Of a DNA stretch of 64,000 nt, positions 1 to 8,266 are shown piece by piece. Positions within the stretch are counted from its first letter, which is position 1; every line of letters starts with the position of its first letter. A program made the position numbers and the translations under genes. Source of the DNA: JANWJE01 sp044326545 (lineage in GTDB: Bacteria > Chlamydiota > Chlamydiia > Chlamydiales > Parachlamydiaceae); NCBI GenBank assembly GCA_044326545.1, contig JBIRBM010000003.1, forward strand, positions 1-64,000. The letters run 5' to 3'. Below the pieces are notes generated by a model that was given only the letters and a program-made list of their open reading frames with translations, made no database searches and was not told where the DNA came from.

Positions 1-2
1 CA

Positions 3-86
3 AGTTATTTTGCTGGAAGTTGTGGTGGCGCTCCTTTAGATATTATTCGTCAATATATTGAATCTCAAAATACACCACAAGATTAG
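3..86 (+). mobile_element. tnpA: 3' end of an IS200/IS605-family TnpA transposase (partial)
   Basis: The window opens inside a reading frame that ends at a TAG at 84-86. The visible 27 residues contain SYFAGSCGGAPLDIIRQYIE, the usual C-terminal signature of IS200-type Y1 HUH single-strand transposases, in which a final helix follows a SCGG turn. The catalytic HUH and tyrosine motifs lie outside the window, so whether the copy is intact cannot be judged. A short hairpin typical of the right end of such elements follows directly. The element lies about 95 bp from a tRNA-Leu gene. The family call is fairly safe; activity is unknown. Confidence 0.75.
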
Positions 87-125
87 AGCCTTACATCCCA
101 CCCATGAATGAGTGGGTTTTACGGC
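87..125 (+). repeat. Subterminal hairpin, probable right end of the IS200/IS605 element
   Basis: CCCAC at 97-101 pairs with GTGGG at 112-116, with a short AT-rich loop, directly after the transposase stop codon. IS200/IS605 elements carry subterminal hairpins recognised by TnpA instead of terminal inverted repeats. The exact cleavage site cannot be read from one end. Confidence 0.5.
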
Positions 126-134
126 TTGAATGAT

Positions 135-176
135 AAAAAAACCGAACATTTGGTCATTTCTGACAAAACGTTCGGT
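135..176 (-). terminator. Rho-independent terminator of tRNA-Leu
   Basis: On the minus strand ACCGAAC (176-170) pairs perfectly with GTTCGGT (147-141); the interior TTTGTCA/TGACCAAA can extend the stem imperfectly. A run of T follows at 140-134. It lies just downstream of the tRNA and separates it from the IS200 end. Confidence 0.8.
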
Positions 177-180
177 AATG

Positions 181-262
<82 letters not shown>

Positions 263-275
263 TTATTATCAGTCG

Positions 276-304
276 ATTCTATCCGCATTTAGCCTTTTTG
301 TCAA
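276..304 (-). promoter_or_regulatory. Sigma-70/sigma-66-type promoter of tRNA-Leu
   Basis: On the minus strand TTGACA (304-299), a 17-base spacer and TAGAAT (281-276) form an almost perfect major-sigma promoter. The -10 box ends 13 bases before the mature tRNA 5' end. The rest of 263-552 shows no further gene and is AT-rich leader for the antiporter. Confidence 0.85.
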
Positions 305-552
305 ATATAAAATTTTTGATCAACAGTGCAAGCGGAACAGTGGAACATTGGATTCTCACTTACCTTATAAAAGGTTTAAGGGTCACTACGTTAAATTTAA
401 GCATGAATCCGCTCAAAAATCATCAGATCTTTCAAACGATTTGAAAACATGCAAATTTTAGAAATTTGATGATGTTTAAAAAAGAGTGTTAAATTATTAA
501 TTTTCGAGATATATACCCATTCAAGTGACTTACAAAAAACAAGCTTTTCTCT

Positions 553-2202
553 ATGCCATTAGAACCCCTCAATCTTAAAATCGTCCTAATTTTGACTATC
601 GGTTTCACATTAGCATCTCTTTTAGGGTATTTGACCCAACGACTAAAGCTTTCGCCGATTCTTGGATACTTATTAGCGGGGTATCTTATTGGTCCCTTTT
701 TCCCTGGATTTGTCGCTGATCTTCAATTAGCGGAGCAGTTGGCAGAAGTGGGGGTTATGTTGATGATGTTTGGGGTCGGATTGCACTTTAAGTGGCAAGA
801 ATTAGTCAGTGTTAAAAATGTTGCGATCCCCGGAGCGATTGGTCAGACATTTATTGCAACAGCGGTTGCTGCTTTTTTTGTTCATCATCTTTGGGGATCA
901 TGGGAAGCTGGAGTGATCATCGGTTTAGCTATCGGGGTAGCCAGCACGGTTGTTTTAGTTCGAGTTCTTGCAGATAATCGTCTTTTAGATACATTGCAAG
1001 GGCATATTGCTGTTGGGTGGTTGATTGTCGAGGATATTTTAACTGTTGCTGTGTTGATTTTACTTCCAACTATTGTCGCTCTATTATCCGGTGGCTCAGT
1101 ATCAGCATATGATATTTTAATCGCACTATCGCTCCTCTTGCTCAAATTTATTTTCTTAGCAGCTTTCATGTTTACCTTAGGAAAGCATTTGGTCTCTTAT
1201 TCCCTTTTTAAAATCGCTCAGACTCGATCTCCAGAGCTATTTACCTTAGCTGTTTTGGCGCTAATCTTTCTGATTGCCACAACTTCCGCTCTTTTATTTG
1301 GAACGTCAATAGCACTCGGAGCTTTTATTGCGGGTATGGTCATTGGTCAAACAGAGGTGCGTCATCAGGCTTCAGCCTATGCATCCCCAATGAAAGATGC
1401 GTTTGTTGTCATTTTCTTTCTGTCAGTCGGAATGCTTTTTAATCCGATGGCAATCTTTCAAAATTTTTCATTTTTCTTAGGAATTCTTTTTATTATTCTG
1501 GTCATAAAGCCTCTTTCAGCATTTATTATTGTGATGTTAATGCGCTATCCCATTCATGTCGCGTTAAGCATTGCTTTTGCCCTTGGACAGATCGGAGAGT
1601 TTTCTTTTATTCTAGCTGAGCAAGCAGGGCACTACCATATTTTCCCTGATGTTGCATTCGACATTATTGTCGCTTGTTCTTTAATTTCGATTGCAATAAA
1701 TCCGATCCTTTTTAATTTTTTGAATTTTTTAAAGTTTTATTTTATTAATAAAGAATCCACACAAATCGAGCATCAAACAAATGGCGAAGGCGAGCAGAGG
1801 CGAAAAGCTGTGATTATTGGATTTGGATCAATCGGACAAAATATCGCCCCGTCATTAGAAAAATTGGGTTATCAACCTGTGATTATAGAGACAGATGTTG
1901 AAAAAGTCGCCAAATTAGTTGAAGAAAAGCGAGAAGCGTTTTATGGAGAAGCCTCATTTCCGAATATGTTAAAAATGGCAGAAATTGACTCAGTCAGTGT
2001 GTTGATTGTCACAATAGTCGATTTAACATCTACTGTTGATATAGTCAATTATGCGCGTGATCTTTATCCAACGATTCCCATTATTGCACGTACTCAAAAT
2101 ATAGCGGATAAACATATGTTAATGGGATTGGGTGTACATGTCGTTTGTGAGCATGAAGAAATTACGCATGCATTGAATCGGTTGTTAGAAAAATTGTTGT
2201 AA
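553..2202 (+). CDS. CPA2-family monovalent cation/proton antiporter with RCK (TrkA-N) domain
   Basis: This 549-residue inner-membrane protein has about a dozen hydrophobic segments (residues 8-395) of the Na+/H+ exchanger fold, followed by a cytosolic nucleotide-binding RCK domain from about residue 415. Visible marks are the early LGYLLAGYLIGPFFPGF segment, IVEDILTV with the conserved acidic residue near 161, and the dinucleotide loop IGFGSIGQ near 421. Architecture and length match YbaL/KefB-type antiporters that exchange K+ or Na+ for protons and are gated by ligand at the RCK domain. The start is the first ATG of the frame; no strong Shine-Dalgarno is visible. It appears monocistronic. 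The family is secure; the transported ion is not. Confidence 0.88.
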   Translation: MPLEPLNLKIVLILTIGFTLASLLGYLTQRLKLSPILGYLLAGYLIGPFFPGFVADLQLAEQLAEVGVMLMMFGVGLHFKWQELVSVKNVAIPGAIGQTFIATAVAAFFVHHLWGSWEAGVIIGLAIGVASTVVLVRVLADNRLLDTLQGHIAVGWLIVEDILTVAVLILLPTIVALLSGGSVSAYDILIALSLLLLKFIFLAAFMFTLGKHLVSYSLFKIAQTRSPELFTLAVLALIFLIATTSALLFGTSIALGAFIAGMVIGQTEVRHQASAYASPMKDAFVVIFFLSVGMLFNPMAIFQNFSFFLGILFIILVIKPLSAFIIVMLMRYPIHVALSIAFALGQIGEFSFILAEQAGHYHIFPDVAFDIIVACSLISIAINPILFNFLNFLKFYFINKESTQIEHQTNGEGEQRRKAVIIGFGSIGQNIAPSLEKLGYQPVIIETDVEKVAKLVEEKREAFYGEASFPNMLKMAEIDSVSVLIVTIVDLTSTVDIVNYARDLYPTIPIIARTQNIADKHMLMGLGVHVVCEHEEITHALNRLLEKLL

Positions 2203-2255
2203 ATCACTTTAGAACTTGTTGCGAAAATTTTTTCTGCGTTTATCGCGGGTTTTAC

Positions 2256-2295
2256 CAAACAGATCATCGGATCAAACGTTTTGAGTAGGTTCTTA
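2256..2295 (-). repeat. Dispersed TTTGATCCGATG element (copy 1)
   Basis: On the minus strand this reads TAAGAACCTACTCAAAACG followed by TTTGATCCGATGATCTG. It matches 44085-44115 with few mismatches and shares TTTGATCCGATGATNNGTTTG with 28374-28400. It lies in the 281-bp gap between the antiporter and the symporter, where no gene is seen. Confidence 0.5.
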
Positions 2296-2483
2296 TATCA
2301 TTTCCAAGACATAGGACGTTATCTGTTCGAAATGGTATTGCGCACCAGGAGAGGGATTTATTTTGCTATTTTTGTCTTGAGAATCAATTTTTTATGCACT
2401 AAACAATCATTTGTTTGATTAAATTCCATGATGAGATACATTCTTGGATTCTAAAATTTTAAAATTTAAGAGTATGATAGTCA

Positions 2484-3833
2484 ATGGATCTAAGTTTTCA
2501 AACCCTCCTGATGAATTTCAATCAAGCCCTGACCTTTTTTTTTGTGTTTCCAGCCATTGTGTTGTTGGGACTTTATTTGAGCATTAAACTGCGTTTTGTT
2601 CAGCTTTTGAAGCTTCGTTTGAGCTTTTCTTTTCTTTTGAAAAAAGAAAGTCAAAGTAAGGGAAATATCAGCCATTATCAAGCGATTGCTACAGTTTTGG
2701 CTGGTAATTTTGGAACAGGAAATATTTCCGGAATGGCTGTTGCTATTACGACAGGAGGGCCCGGGGCACTCGTTTGGATGTGGATCATGGCTTTTTTAGG
2801 TGCTTCGATTCAGTATGCAAGCTGTTTATTAGGAGTAAAATATCGACAACAGAATCCTCAAGGCGAGTATGTTGGGGGACCGATGTATTACTTGCGCGAT
2901 GGTCTTGGGTTTAAGAAATTAGCTCAATTATTCGCTTTTTTTACACTTGTTGGAGCCTTGGTGGTTGGAAATTTTGCTCAAGTCAATTCCGTTACTCTTC
3001 CCCTTGAAAAGATCGGATTTAATCCAATTTTTTGCGGATGTTTGATGGCGGTGTTGGTTGGAATCGTTTTACTGGGTGGAATTCAACGTGTTGCGTCAAT
3101 CGCCTCTTTTATTGTTCCTTTGAAAGCTTTTTTATACTTGGCGACAGCGTTGATTATTCTGGGTTTTAATATAGATAAGGTGATTCCAGCACTTAAACTC
3201 ATGTTCATTTCAGCGTTTGATTTTAAATCAGGCATTGGTGGGGTATTAGGGTTTGGCGTTGTAAAAGCGATTTCATCAGGGTTTGATAGGGGGTTATTTG
3301 CAACCGATGCAGGCACAGGTATCGTTCCAATCCTTCAAGCAGGAGCTCGGACGAGTCATCCCGTTATAGATGGGGTTGTGACGCTCGCTGCTCCTTTTTT
3401 AGTGATGATTGTCTGTACAATGACGGGGCTTGTTTTGCTTGTAACAGGTGTTTGGCAAGAAAGTAGTCTGCAAAGTACAAATATGGTCACAGAGGCATTC
3501 CAAAAAGGATTGGGACATTCATTTGGGGCTTTTGTTGTCGTCATTGCTTTACTTTTATTTGCCTATACAACCATTCTTGCTTGGGCTTATTGTGCCGAAA
3601 AAGCGATCGAATTTCTCTTTGGAACCGAATATGCTGGTTATTTTATTTACCTGTATGTTGCCTTAATTCCTCTTGGAGCAATGATTCATGTCGATCTCAT
3701 CTGGCGGTTGGCAGATATTTCAATTTCTTTAATGCTCATAACAAATCTGGTCGGCGTGATTGGCTTATCAAAAGAAGTGGTTCGAGAAAGTCGTGAATTC
3801 TTTTTGAGAAAAAAAGAGCTTCAAGTCAATTAG
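2484..3833 (+). CDS. AGCS-family sodium:alanine/glycine symporter
   Basis: A 449-residue polytopic inner-membrane protein of the alanine-or-glycine:cation symporter family, which imports small neutral amino acids with Na+. The family hallmark is in place: GNFGTGNISGMAVAITTGG near residues 73-91, then GALVWMWIMAFLGASIQYA, GGPMYYL, and a late AYTTILAWAYCAEKA segment. Length is normal for the family. The ATG at 2484 has only a weak AAGAG upstream. A second complete paralogue is encoded at 36671-38086; the two differ considerably, suggesting different substrates rather than recent duplication. Amino-acid import fits an intracellular lifestyle. Confidence 0.93.
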   Translation: MDLSFQTLLMNFNQALTFFFVFPAIVLLGLYLSIKLRFVQLLKLRLSFSFLLKKESQSKGNISHYQAIATVLAGNFGTGNISGMAVAITTGGPGALVWMWIMAFLGASIQYASCLLGVKYRQQNPQGEYVGGPMYYLRDGLGFKKLAQLFAFFTLVGALVVGNFAQVNSVTLPLEKIGFNPIFCGCLMAVLVGIVLLGGIQRVASIASFIVPLKAFLYLATALIILGFNIDKVIPALKLMFISAFDFKSGIGGVLGFGVVKAISSGFDRGLFATDAGTGIVPILQAGARTSHPVIDGVVTLAAPFLVMIVCTMTGLVLLVTGVWQESSLQSTNMVTEAFQKGLGHSFGAFVVVIALLLFAYTTILAWAYCAEKAIEFLFGTEYAGYFIYLYVALIPLGAMIHVDLIWRLADISISLMLITNLVGVIGLSKEVVRESREFFLRKKELQVN

Positions 3834-3919
3834 CAACCTCTCTTTCCCTTTTTAGACTTTTTGTTCTCTTCAACCCCTTAAAAAATGAGTTCAAAATATT
3901 TTAAATTGGATTTAAAAAA

Positions 3920-3949
3920 TTGCCTAAAAAAATAAACGTTTGATATAAT
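3920..3949 (+). promoter_or_regulatory. Probable sigma-70-type promoter for the gene at 4003
   Basis: TTGCCT (3920-3925), an 18-base spacer and a perfect TATAAT (3944-3949) lie about 54 bases upstream of the start at 4003. The surrounding region is very AT-rich. Confidence 0.55.
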
Positions 3950-4002
3950 TTATCTTTTTTGGTAAAAAAATCTATTTAAATAAGTTTAATAAAAAGGTTT
4001 CT

Positions 4003-4602
4003 ATGAATAATATGAATAATATCAAAGATGAATATGTAAGTGCTGTTGCATCTTTCAGTTTTCTTCCGCTTGAAGAGATCGACTCTTCTTCATTATCAGT
4101 CGATAAGACCCAACTCGATCAAGTGATCCAAGAGGTTGCCAAAAAAATCATCTCATCTTCTCAACTCAGGCCATTGATTAGTCAAATGGTAGGCCGGGAT
4201 CTCTCTCTTCTTGAAACAACGTATTTGATTGTACAACATAGTGATGAGACATTGAGATTGAACACTCTTGATCACATTAAACTTGCTAAAGATAAAGAAC
4301 AAAGGATCTTGGCTCACGTCGTGACAAAATTATCTTTGAATTTTGATCAATTAGAGCCAGGTCTTTTAAATCCTCTCGTTCTTCTGCTTGGAATCAATGA
4401 AATCATCAAGCTGGCAGCTGAACATATTGCCCCTCCATCAACCATGACAAGGGAAGAAGAAATCGAATTTCATCTCAATCAACTCAAAGAATCAAGAGAA
4501 AAATACAACGGGATTCCTCTCGAACAACAAAATCCTGTATCAAGAGAATTTCTTCAAAAAGTCGATGATGTCATCGACACTTTTAGCAACTCTTCTCTTT
4601 AA
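4003..4602 (+). CDS. Hypothetical protein, 199 aa
   Basis: I do not recognise this protein. It is soluble, with no signal peptide or membrane segment, rich in Leu, Glu and Ser and probably mostly helical. The start repeats NNMNN, followed by a Ser-rich stretch near residue 27 (SSSLS). A moderately hydrophobic helix lies around residues 120-140, and the C-terminal 50 residues are charged. It has its own promoter at 3920-3949 and a hairpin just downstream, so it is probably a single-gene unit. An uncharged Asn/Ser-rich N-terminus is compatible with type III secretion, but this is weak evidence. Confidence 0.65.
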   Translation: MNNMNNIKDEYVSAVASFSFLPLEEIDSSSLSVDKTQLDQVIQEVAKKIISSSQLRPLISQMVGRDLSLLETTYLIVQHSDETLRLNTLDHIKLAKDKEQRILAHVVTKLSLNFDQLEPGLLNPLVLLLGINEIIKLAAEHIAPPSTMTREEEIEFHLNQLKESREKYNGIPLEQQNPVSREFLQKVDDVIDTFSNSSL

Positions 4603-4616
4603 TTCCACCCCTTTTT

Positions 4617-4665
4617 AACGAATGACCTCCAAACTCATGGAGGTTATCCGTAACGTTCATTTGTT
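4617..4665 (+). terminator. Hairpin after the hypothetical gene
   Basis: ACCTCCA (4625-4631) pairs with TGGAGGT (4638-4644); flanking AACGAATGA and TCATTTGTT extend the stem. It is followed by TGTTTGTCT, not a strict T-tract, so it is a moderate terminator candidate. Confidence 0.5.
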
Positions 4666-4867
4666 TGTCTCGATAATCACTACCTCACCTTTTAAAACTT
4701 CATAAAGAGGCCAAATGGCTCACTAGAGCTTTTCATTCCTCAACGATCAATTCTAACTTGACTTTAAATACCAATCCTTTGAATGTAATCCTTATCAAGC
4801 CTTTTAAGGGCAAACATTTTGATTGAGGTTTCTGTTTTGCGTTTGCTTAAATTTGGAGAGAATTAAA

Positions 4868-5329
4868 ATGGTCATCGAAATAAGTGTTGCCCTCATCGCT
4901 CTTGCATTTATCATTCTTGTTGTTTATTTGATTGTTGTAACAAAAGCATTACGGGCGACTCTCGAACAAGCAAATCAGACCCTTGAGGAGGCGCGTAAAC
5001 AGTTAGTCGAGATAGGTTTTCAAAGTCAGAAAGCAATTGAAAATATGAATCAAGTCAGTTGTGATCTTAAAGGGAAAGTTGAAGCCTTTAATCCTATTTT
5101 TAATGCGATCAACCAGGCAGGGCAAATTTTAGAGAATAAAGCCACTTCGATTAAAAACGATTTTATTTCTTCAAATCAAGAAGAAAACTTTTTTTCAAGC
5201 TTAGATTCTTCAGATGATTTTGAAAAAAAACGGAGGTCTTCCGGGCAGCGCTTTGCGATGATCGCTGCAGTGTTGGAATTAGCTGGAATAGGGATCAATC
5301 TATGGCAAAAACTTAAGAAAAGGGGATAA
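4868..5329 (+). CDS. DUF948-like single-pass membrane protein
   Basis: This encodes 153 residues with an N-terminal transmembrane segment (about residues 4-25, IALAFIILVVYLIVV) and a long amphipathic region of apolipoprotein-like heptads (TLEQANQTLEEARKQLVEIG). That is the layout of DUF948/YtxG-type proteins. I chose the ATG at 4868 because GGAGAG at 4855-4860 gives seven-base spacing; an upstream TTG at 4823 lacks a ribosome site. It is followed after 3 bp by a protein with two YtxH-like domains and then a third small membrane protein. DUF948 and YtxH genes are commonly adjacent in Bacillus and other phyla, which supports an envelope or stress role. Confidence 0.75.
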   Translation: MVIEISVALIALAFIILVVYLIVVTKALRATLEQANQTLEEARKQLVEIGFQSQKAIENMNQVSCDLKGKVEAFNPIFNAINQAGQILENKATSIKNDFISSNQEENFFSSLDSSDDFEKKRRSSGQRFAMIAAVLELAGIGINLWQKLKKRG

Positions 5330-5332
5330 ACT

Positions 5333-6031
5333 GTGGGACAAGATCATTTGCATACTAAAGAATTTATTGTGGGTGCTGCAGTTGGCAGCTTGTTAGGCGG
5401 GATTGCAGCGCTACTGACTGCTCCTTCAGCAGGGAAAAAATTTCGCGAGGATCTCTGTCATACTTATTGCAATCTCTCTGATAAAGCCGAAGAGTTGGCC
5501 GATAGAGGGAAATCAATTGCAAAACATCTGGGTTGCCACACATGTGACTGGACGAACCAAGCTAAGTCTGCAGTCAATGGGGCGATTAAAGACGTTAAAG
5601 GATGCTGCTTAAGCAATGAAGAAATGGAAGAAGGATGCCACACATCAAGAGATTTGCTAATAGGGGGATTGGTTGGAGGGGCTATGGGAGCTGCTTTAGC
5701 TCTTCTGTTTGCTCCAAAGTCGGGGGAAAATTTAAGGCAAGATATTGCAGAGATCTGTGGGGAAATGAGTGAAAAAAGTCACGAATTTGCTGACGATATG
5801 ACAAAAAAAGGAAAAGCATTTGCTAAATCGACAAATTCGACAGCTCATAAATGGTTGTCTTTAGCCCAACATTTTGTGAATGATTTGTCCGACGATGCGC
5901 AAGAAAAAGGAGAAGAATTAATCGATCATGTTAAAGATTTAGTGAATCATCCTAAGGTGAATGAAATGTTAGATTGGGCGCATCTGGGTTATCGCGCCTG
6001 GCATGGCATTCAATCGAAAAAGAGAAGATAG
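5333..6031 (+). CDS. Protein with two YtxH-like domains
   Basis: A 232-residue protein starting at GTG, three bases after the previous stop, with AGGGGA upstream. Two copies of a YtxH-type unit are visible: a glycine-rich membrane helix ending in an APxxG-KxxREDL motif at about residues 10-42 (LLTAPSAGKKFREDL) and again at about 106-140 (LLFAPKSGENLRQDI). Each is followed by an amphipathic helix. Single-domain YtxH proteins are general-stress membrane proteins of unknown biochemistry, so the duplication is the unusual point. Cysteines cluster between the units (HTCDW, KGCCLS, EGCH). It is probably co-transcribed with its neighbours on both sides. Confidence 0.75.
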   Translation: MGQDHLHTKEFIVGAAVGSLLGGIAALLTAPSAGKKFREDLCHTYCNLSDKAEELADRGKSIAKHLGCHTCDWTNQAKSAVNGAIKDVKGCCLSNEEMEEGCHTSRDLLIGGLVGGAMGAALALLFAPKSGENLRQDIAEICGEMSEKSHEFADDMTKKGKAFAKSTNSTAHKWLSLAQHFVNDLSDDAQEKGEELIDHVKDLVNHPKVNEMLDWAHLGYRAWHGIQSKKRR

Positions 6032-6078
6032 GCTCGAAGATAGGCTCATTGTTAATTTGGTTTGGAGGAGAAGTTTTT

Positions 6079-6492
6079 ATGTTCAATGATTCAAAAAATC
6101 ACTCGATTGGATTAAGTGTCGCCCTGGTTGGAGGATTAGCCGGATGCCTTATCGGGGCATGTGCAGCCCTGCTCTTTTCCTCTAAAAAAGCAGGTGAGCG
6201 AAAAAATGAGGAAGCTCCTCATTCGGTTAATCATTCAGAAAAGGAACCAAACGGTATTCTTAAATCACCCTCGAAGCGTCAGGCGTCTTCCAAACCCTCC
6301 TCCAAATCGCGTTCACGTCAATCGCTTCATACAGCACCAGTGCAAAATCTCAATGGAGAAACAACGGGATTAGAGACTTTTCCAGAAGAAGTTGTGAAAG
6401 GCAAACGCCCTTCTCGTTCGAAAAAAACATCACGTTCTCAGGATGCGTTAATAGAGAAGGTTTCTCAGTCTGAAAATATCAAATCAGAGTAA
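6079..6492 (+). CDS. Small YtxH-like membrane protein with basic Ser/Lys tail
   Basis: A 137-residue protein whose ATG at 6079 follows a strong GGAGGAG (6064-6070). The N-terminus has one glycine-rich transmembrane helix (about residues 10-33, ALVGGLAGCLIGACAALLF) resembling the YtxH helix. The rest is a low-complexity Ser/Arg/Lys region (SSKPSSKSRSRQS) that is probably disordered. An upstream in-frame start at 5974 would overlap the previous gene and has no ribosome site. It completes a three-gene cluster of membrane proteins. Function is unknown; the basic tail could bind nucleic acid or acidic lipids. Confidence 0.65.
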   Translation: MFNDSKNHSIGLSVALVGGLAGCLIGACAALLFSSKKAGERKNEEAPHSVNHSEKEPNGILKSPSKRQASSKPSSKSRSRQSLHTAPVQNLNGETTGLETFPEEVVKGKRPSRSKKTSRSQDALIEKVSQSENIKSE

Positions 6493-6714
6493 GAAAGCAT
6501 GATCCCATCATGAGATCTCTTATTTCGTTTTTTGCTCTTTCTTATTCTTTTAAAAACATTTTTGTTTCTTTTATACTCCAATTTAAATATTCAGATTCCA
6601 CTCTTGGTGCGTAATGTGAGTGCGAAAAGAAAATTTTAATCCCTTGCAGCTGGCATATGATTTGCATTTAAGTCAAAGGTCTTGTGATATGTACTTTTGA
6701 TAGAAGGAGTGGCT

Positions 6715-7944
6715 ATGCAGATTATTCCTATAAACCCCTCGCCTAGAAGTGATGACTATTATTTAGGAGAAGCTCTTGCAATTAAAGAGCTGGATATTCT
6801 CAATGAAAGAATTGGTGAAAAAAGAAGAACTTTTATGGGATACCCATGTAATGGAGTCTTTAAATTAGATCAGTTTTTTAAGTGGTGGAGTGAATCATTT
6901 TTGAGTAAAACTCCTTTAAATGAGGTCGGCAATCCGCTATCAGAGTCTGGATATGCATTAAATGCTCGTGCATTTGAAGCCAGAGTTCTACAATTTTTTG
7001 CAGATCTGTACGCTGTTGACCCTTATTGGGGATACATTACATCGGGAGGGACTCAAGGAAATGAGCAAGGACTTTACATGGGGCGGCATGCTTTGGAAAA
7101 ATATGGCAAACCCATTCTTTATTTTTCGCAGGAAGCTCATTACTCGATTGCAAGCTTGGGTAAAGTTCTTGGATTGGATGTTTGTATTATCGAAGCGACG
7201 CCGCATGGAGAGATGAATTATGATGATTTAAGGCTAAAATTGGATCCTCATCGCCCGGCATTATTTAGCTTGAGCATTGGAACGACATTTAAAGGAGGGA
7301 TTGATCAGCTTGAAATGATCGAACAGATTGTTCATGAAAGGGGAGTGGAACATGTGTTTTATCACGCAGATGCAGCGCTGTTTGGTGGCTATTTACCTTT
7401 TTATGATTGCGAAGGAAAGCCTGATCTCAATTTTAAAAGACATTCTTATGATTCAATTGCCGTATCAGGACATAAATTTTTTGGATCACCTGTCCCTTTG
7501 GGTGTTTTTTTAATCCGTAAGGATTATCTTGATAATGATGAAGGAGAGTACATTGAATATATTCATAGTCGTAATATTACGATTCCTTGTTCGAGAAGTT
7601 CGCTCAATACGTTAATTTTATGGTGGATCATTGCGACAAAAAGTAAGGAAAATTTTACTGATGAAGTGAGTCAAATGCTAAGTAATACCACTTATTTTTA
7701 TCAAGAGCTGCAAAAAAGGAATTATCCCGTTTGGTTGAATCCTTACTCTAATATCATTTTTTTTCGCTCTCCTTCGCCAGAAATTTGTTCTTACTGGACT
7801 CTGTCTCAGCAAACGTGTAGTAAACTCGGACATTTATCTCATGTTGTTGTCATGCAACATGTTGATAAAGCGATGATTGATCAGTTTTTACATGATTTAG
7901 ATGAAGGGAAATCAAATAGTAAAATTATGAAATTCAGGAATTAA
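6715..7944 (+). CDS. PLP-dependent group II decarboxylase, histidine decarboxylase-like
   Basis: A 409-residue soluble enzyme of the pyridoxal-phosphate fold I decarboxylases. Visible marks are GGTQGNEQGLYMGR for phosphate binding, the stacking histidine in YFSQEAHYSI, HADAALFGGYLPF with the cofactor aspartate, and the Schiff-base lysine in SVSGHKFFGSP-type context (SGHKFFGSPVP). The sequence style is closest to bacterial histidine decarboxylases (L-histidine to histamine and CO2), which could aid acid resistance or signalling to the host. The ATG at 6715 follows GAAGGAGT (6703-6710); an earlier TTG at 6697 is not needed. It stands alone and is followed by a 163-bp palindromic repeat. The fold is secure; the substrate is inferred. 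Confidence 0.82.
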   Translation: MQIIPINPSPRSDDYYLGEALAIKELDILNERIGEKRRTFMGYPCNGVFKLDQFFKWWSESFLSKTPLNEVGNPLSESGYALNARAFEARVLQFFADLYAVDPYWGYITSGGTQGNEQGLYMGRHALEKYGKPILYFSQEAHYSIASLGKVLGLDVCIIEATPHGEMNYDDLRLKLDPHRPALFSLSIGTTFKGGIDQLEMIEQIVHERGVEHVFYHADAALFGGYLPFYDCEGKPDLNFKRHSYDSIAVSGHKFFGSPVPLGVFLIRKDYLDNDEGEYIEYIHSRNITIPCSRSSLNTLILWWIIATKSKENFTDEVSQMLSNTTYFYQELQKRNYPVWLNPYSNIIFFRSPSPEICSYWTLSQQTCSKLGHLSHVVVMQHVDKAMIDQFLHDLDEGKSNSKIMKFRN

Positions 7945-7948
7945 ACAT

Positions 7949-8111
7949 TAGACTTCTTCGTAAACTTCATTTACTTGCTAAAACTGCCATTTTTGGCATC
8001 TTTTTTGTAAAATTTTTCGACCGTATGCATGCATACGCTCTCAAAATTTTCAAAACAATCTCCTCAAAAAGGGCAATTTTTTCAAGCAAAGCAAGTTTCC
8101 GAAGAAGTCTA
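7949..8111. repeat. 163-bp imperfect palindrome, MITE-like (copy 1)
   Basis: The interval is one long imperfect inverted repeat: TAGACTTCTTCG at 7949-7960 is matched by CGAAGAAGTCTA at 8100-8111. Complementarity runs inward to the perfect CGTATGCATGCATACG (8022-8037) at the centre. The same sequence with moderate divergence recurs at 36481-36644, sharing AATAGACTTCTT, GGTCGAAAAATTT and CCAAAAATGGC. It starts four bases after the decarboxylase stop. It encodes no protein and fills most of the 322-bp gap; the rest (8112-8266) shows only a fragment (ACTCACCTTAC near 8244) of another repeat. Confidence 0.8.
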
Positions 8112-8266
8112 TTGACAGGCTGAGCAGCAGAGGGGTATTATTCCTGAATAAGGTCCCCTCTCTCTGGTTTCAATCTTGAGAAATTTGAATCCAGTTTAAA
8201 TTCCGATAAGATCGCCAGATGGACCCAACGAGTGCTCTTTCACACTCACCTTACAGATCAAAAGGA

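Noticed and set aside
5974..6078. N-terminal extension of the small YtxH-like protein
   Set aside because: It would overlap the previous gene in another frame with no Shine-Dalgarno, whereas ATG 6079 has GGAGGAG at ideal spacing.
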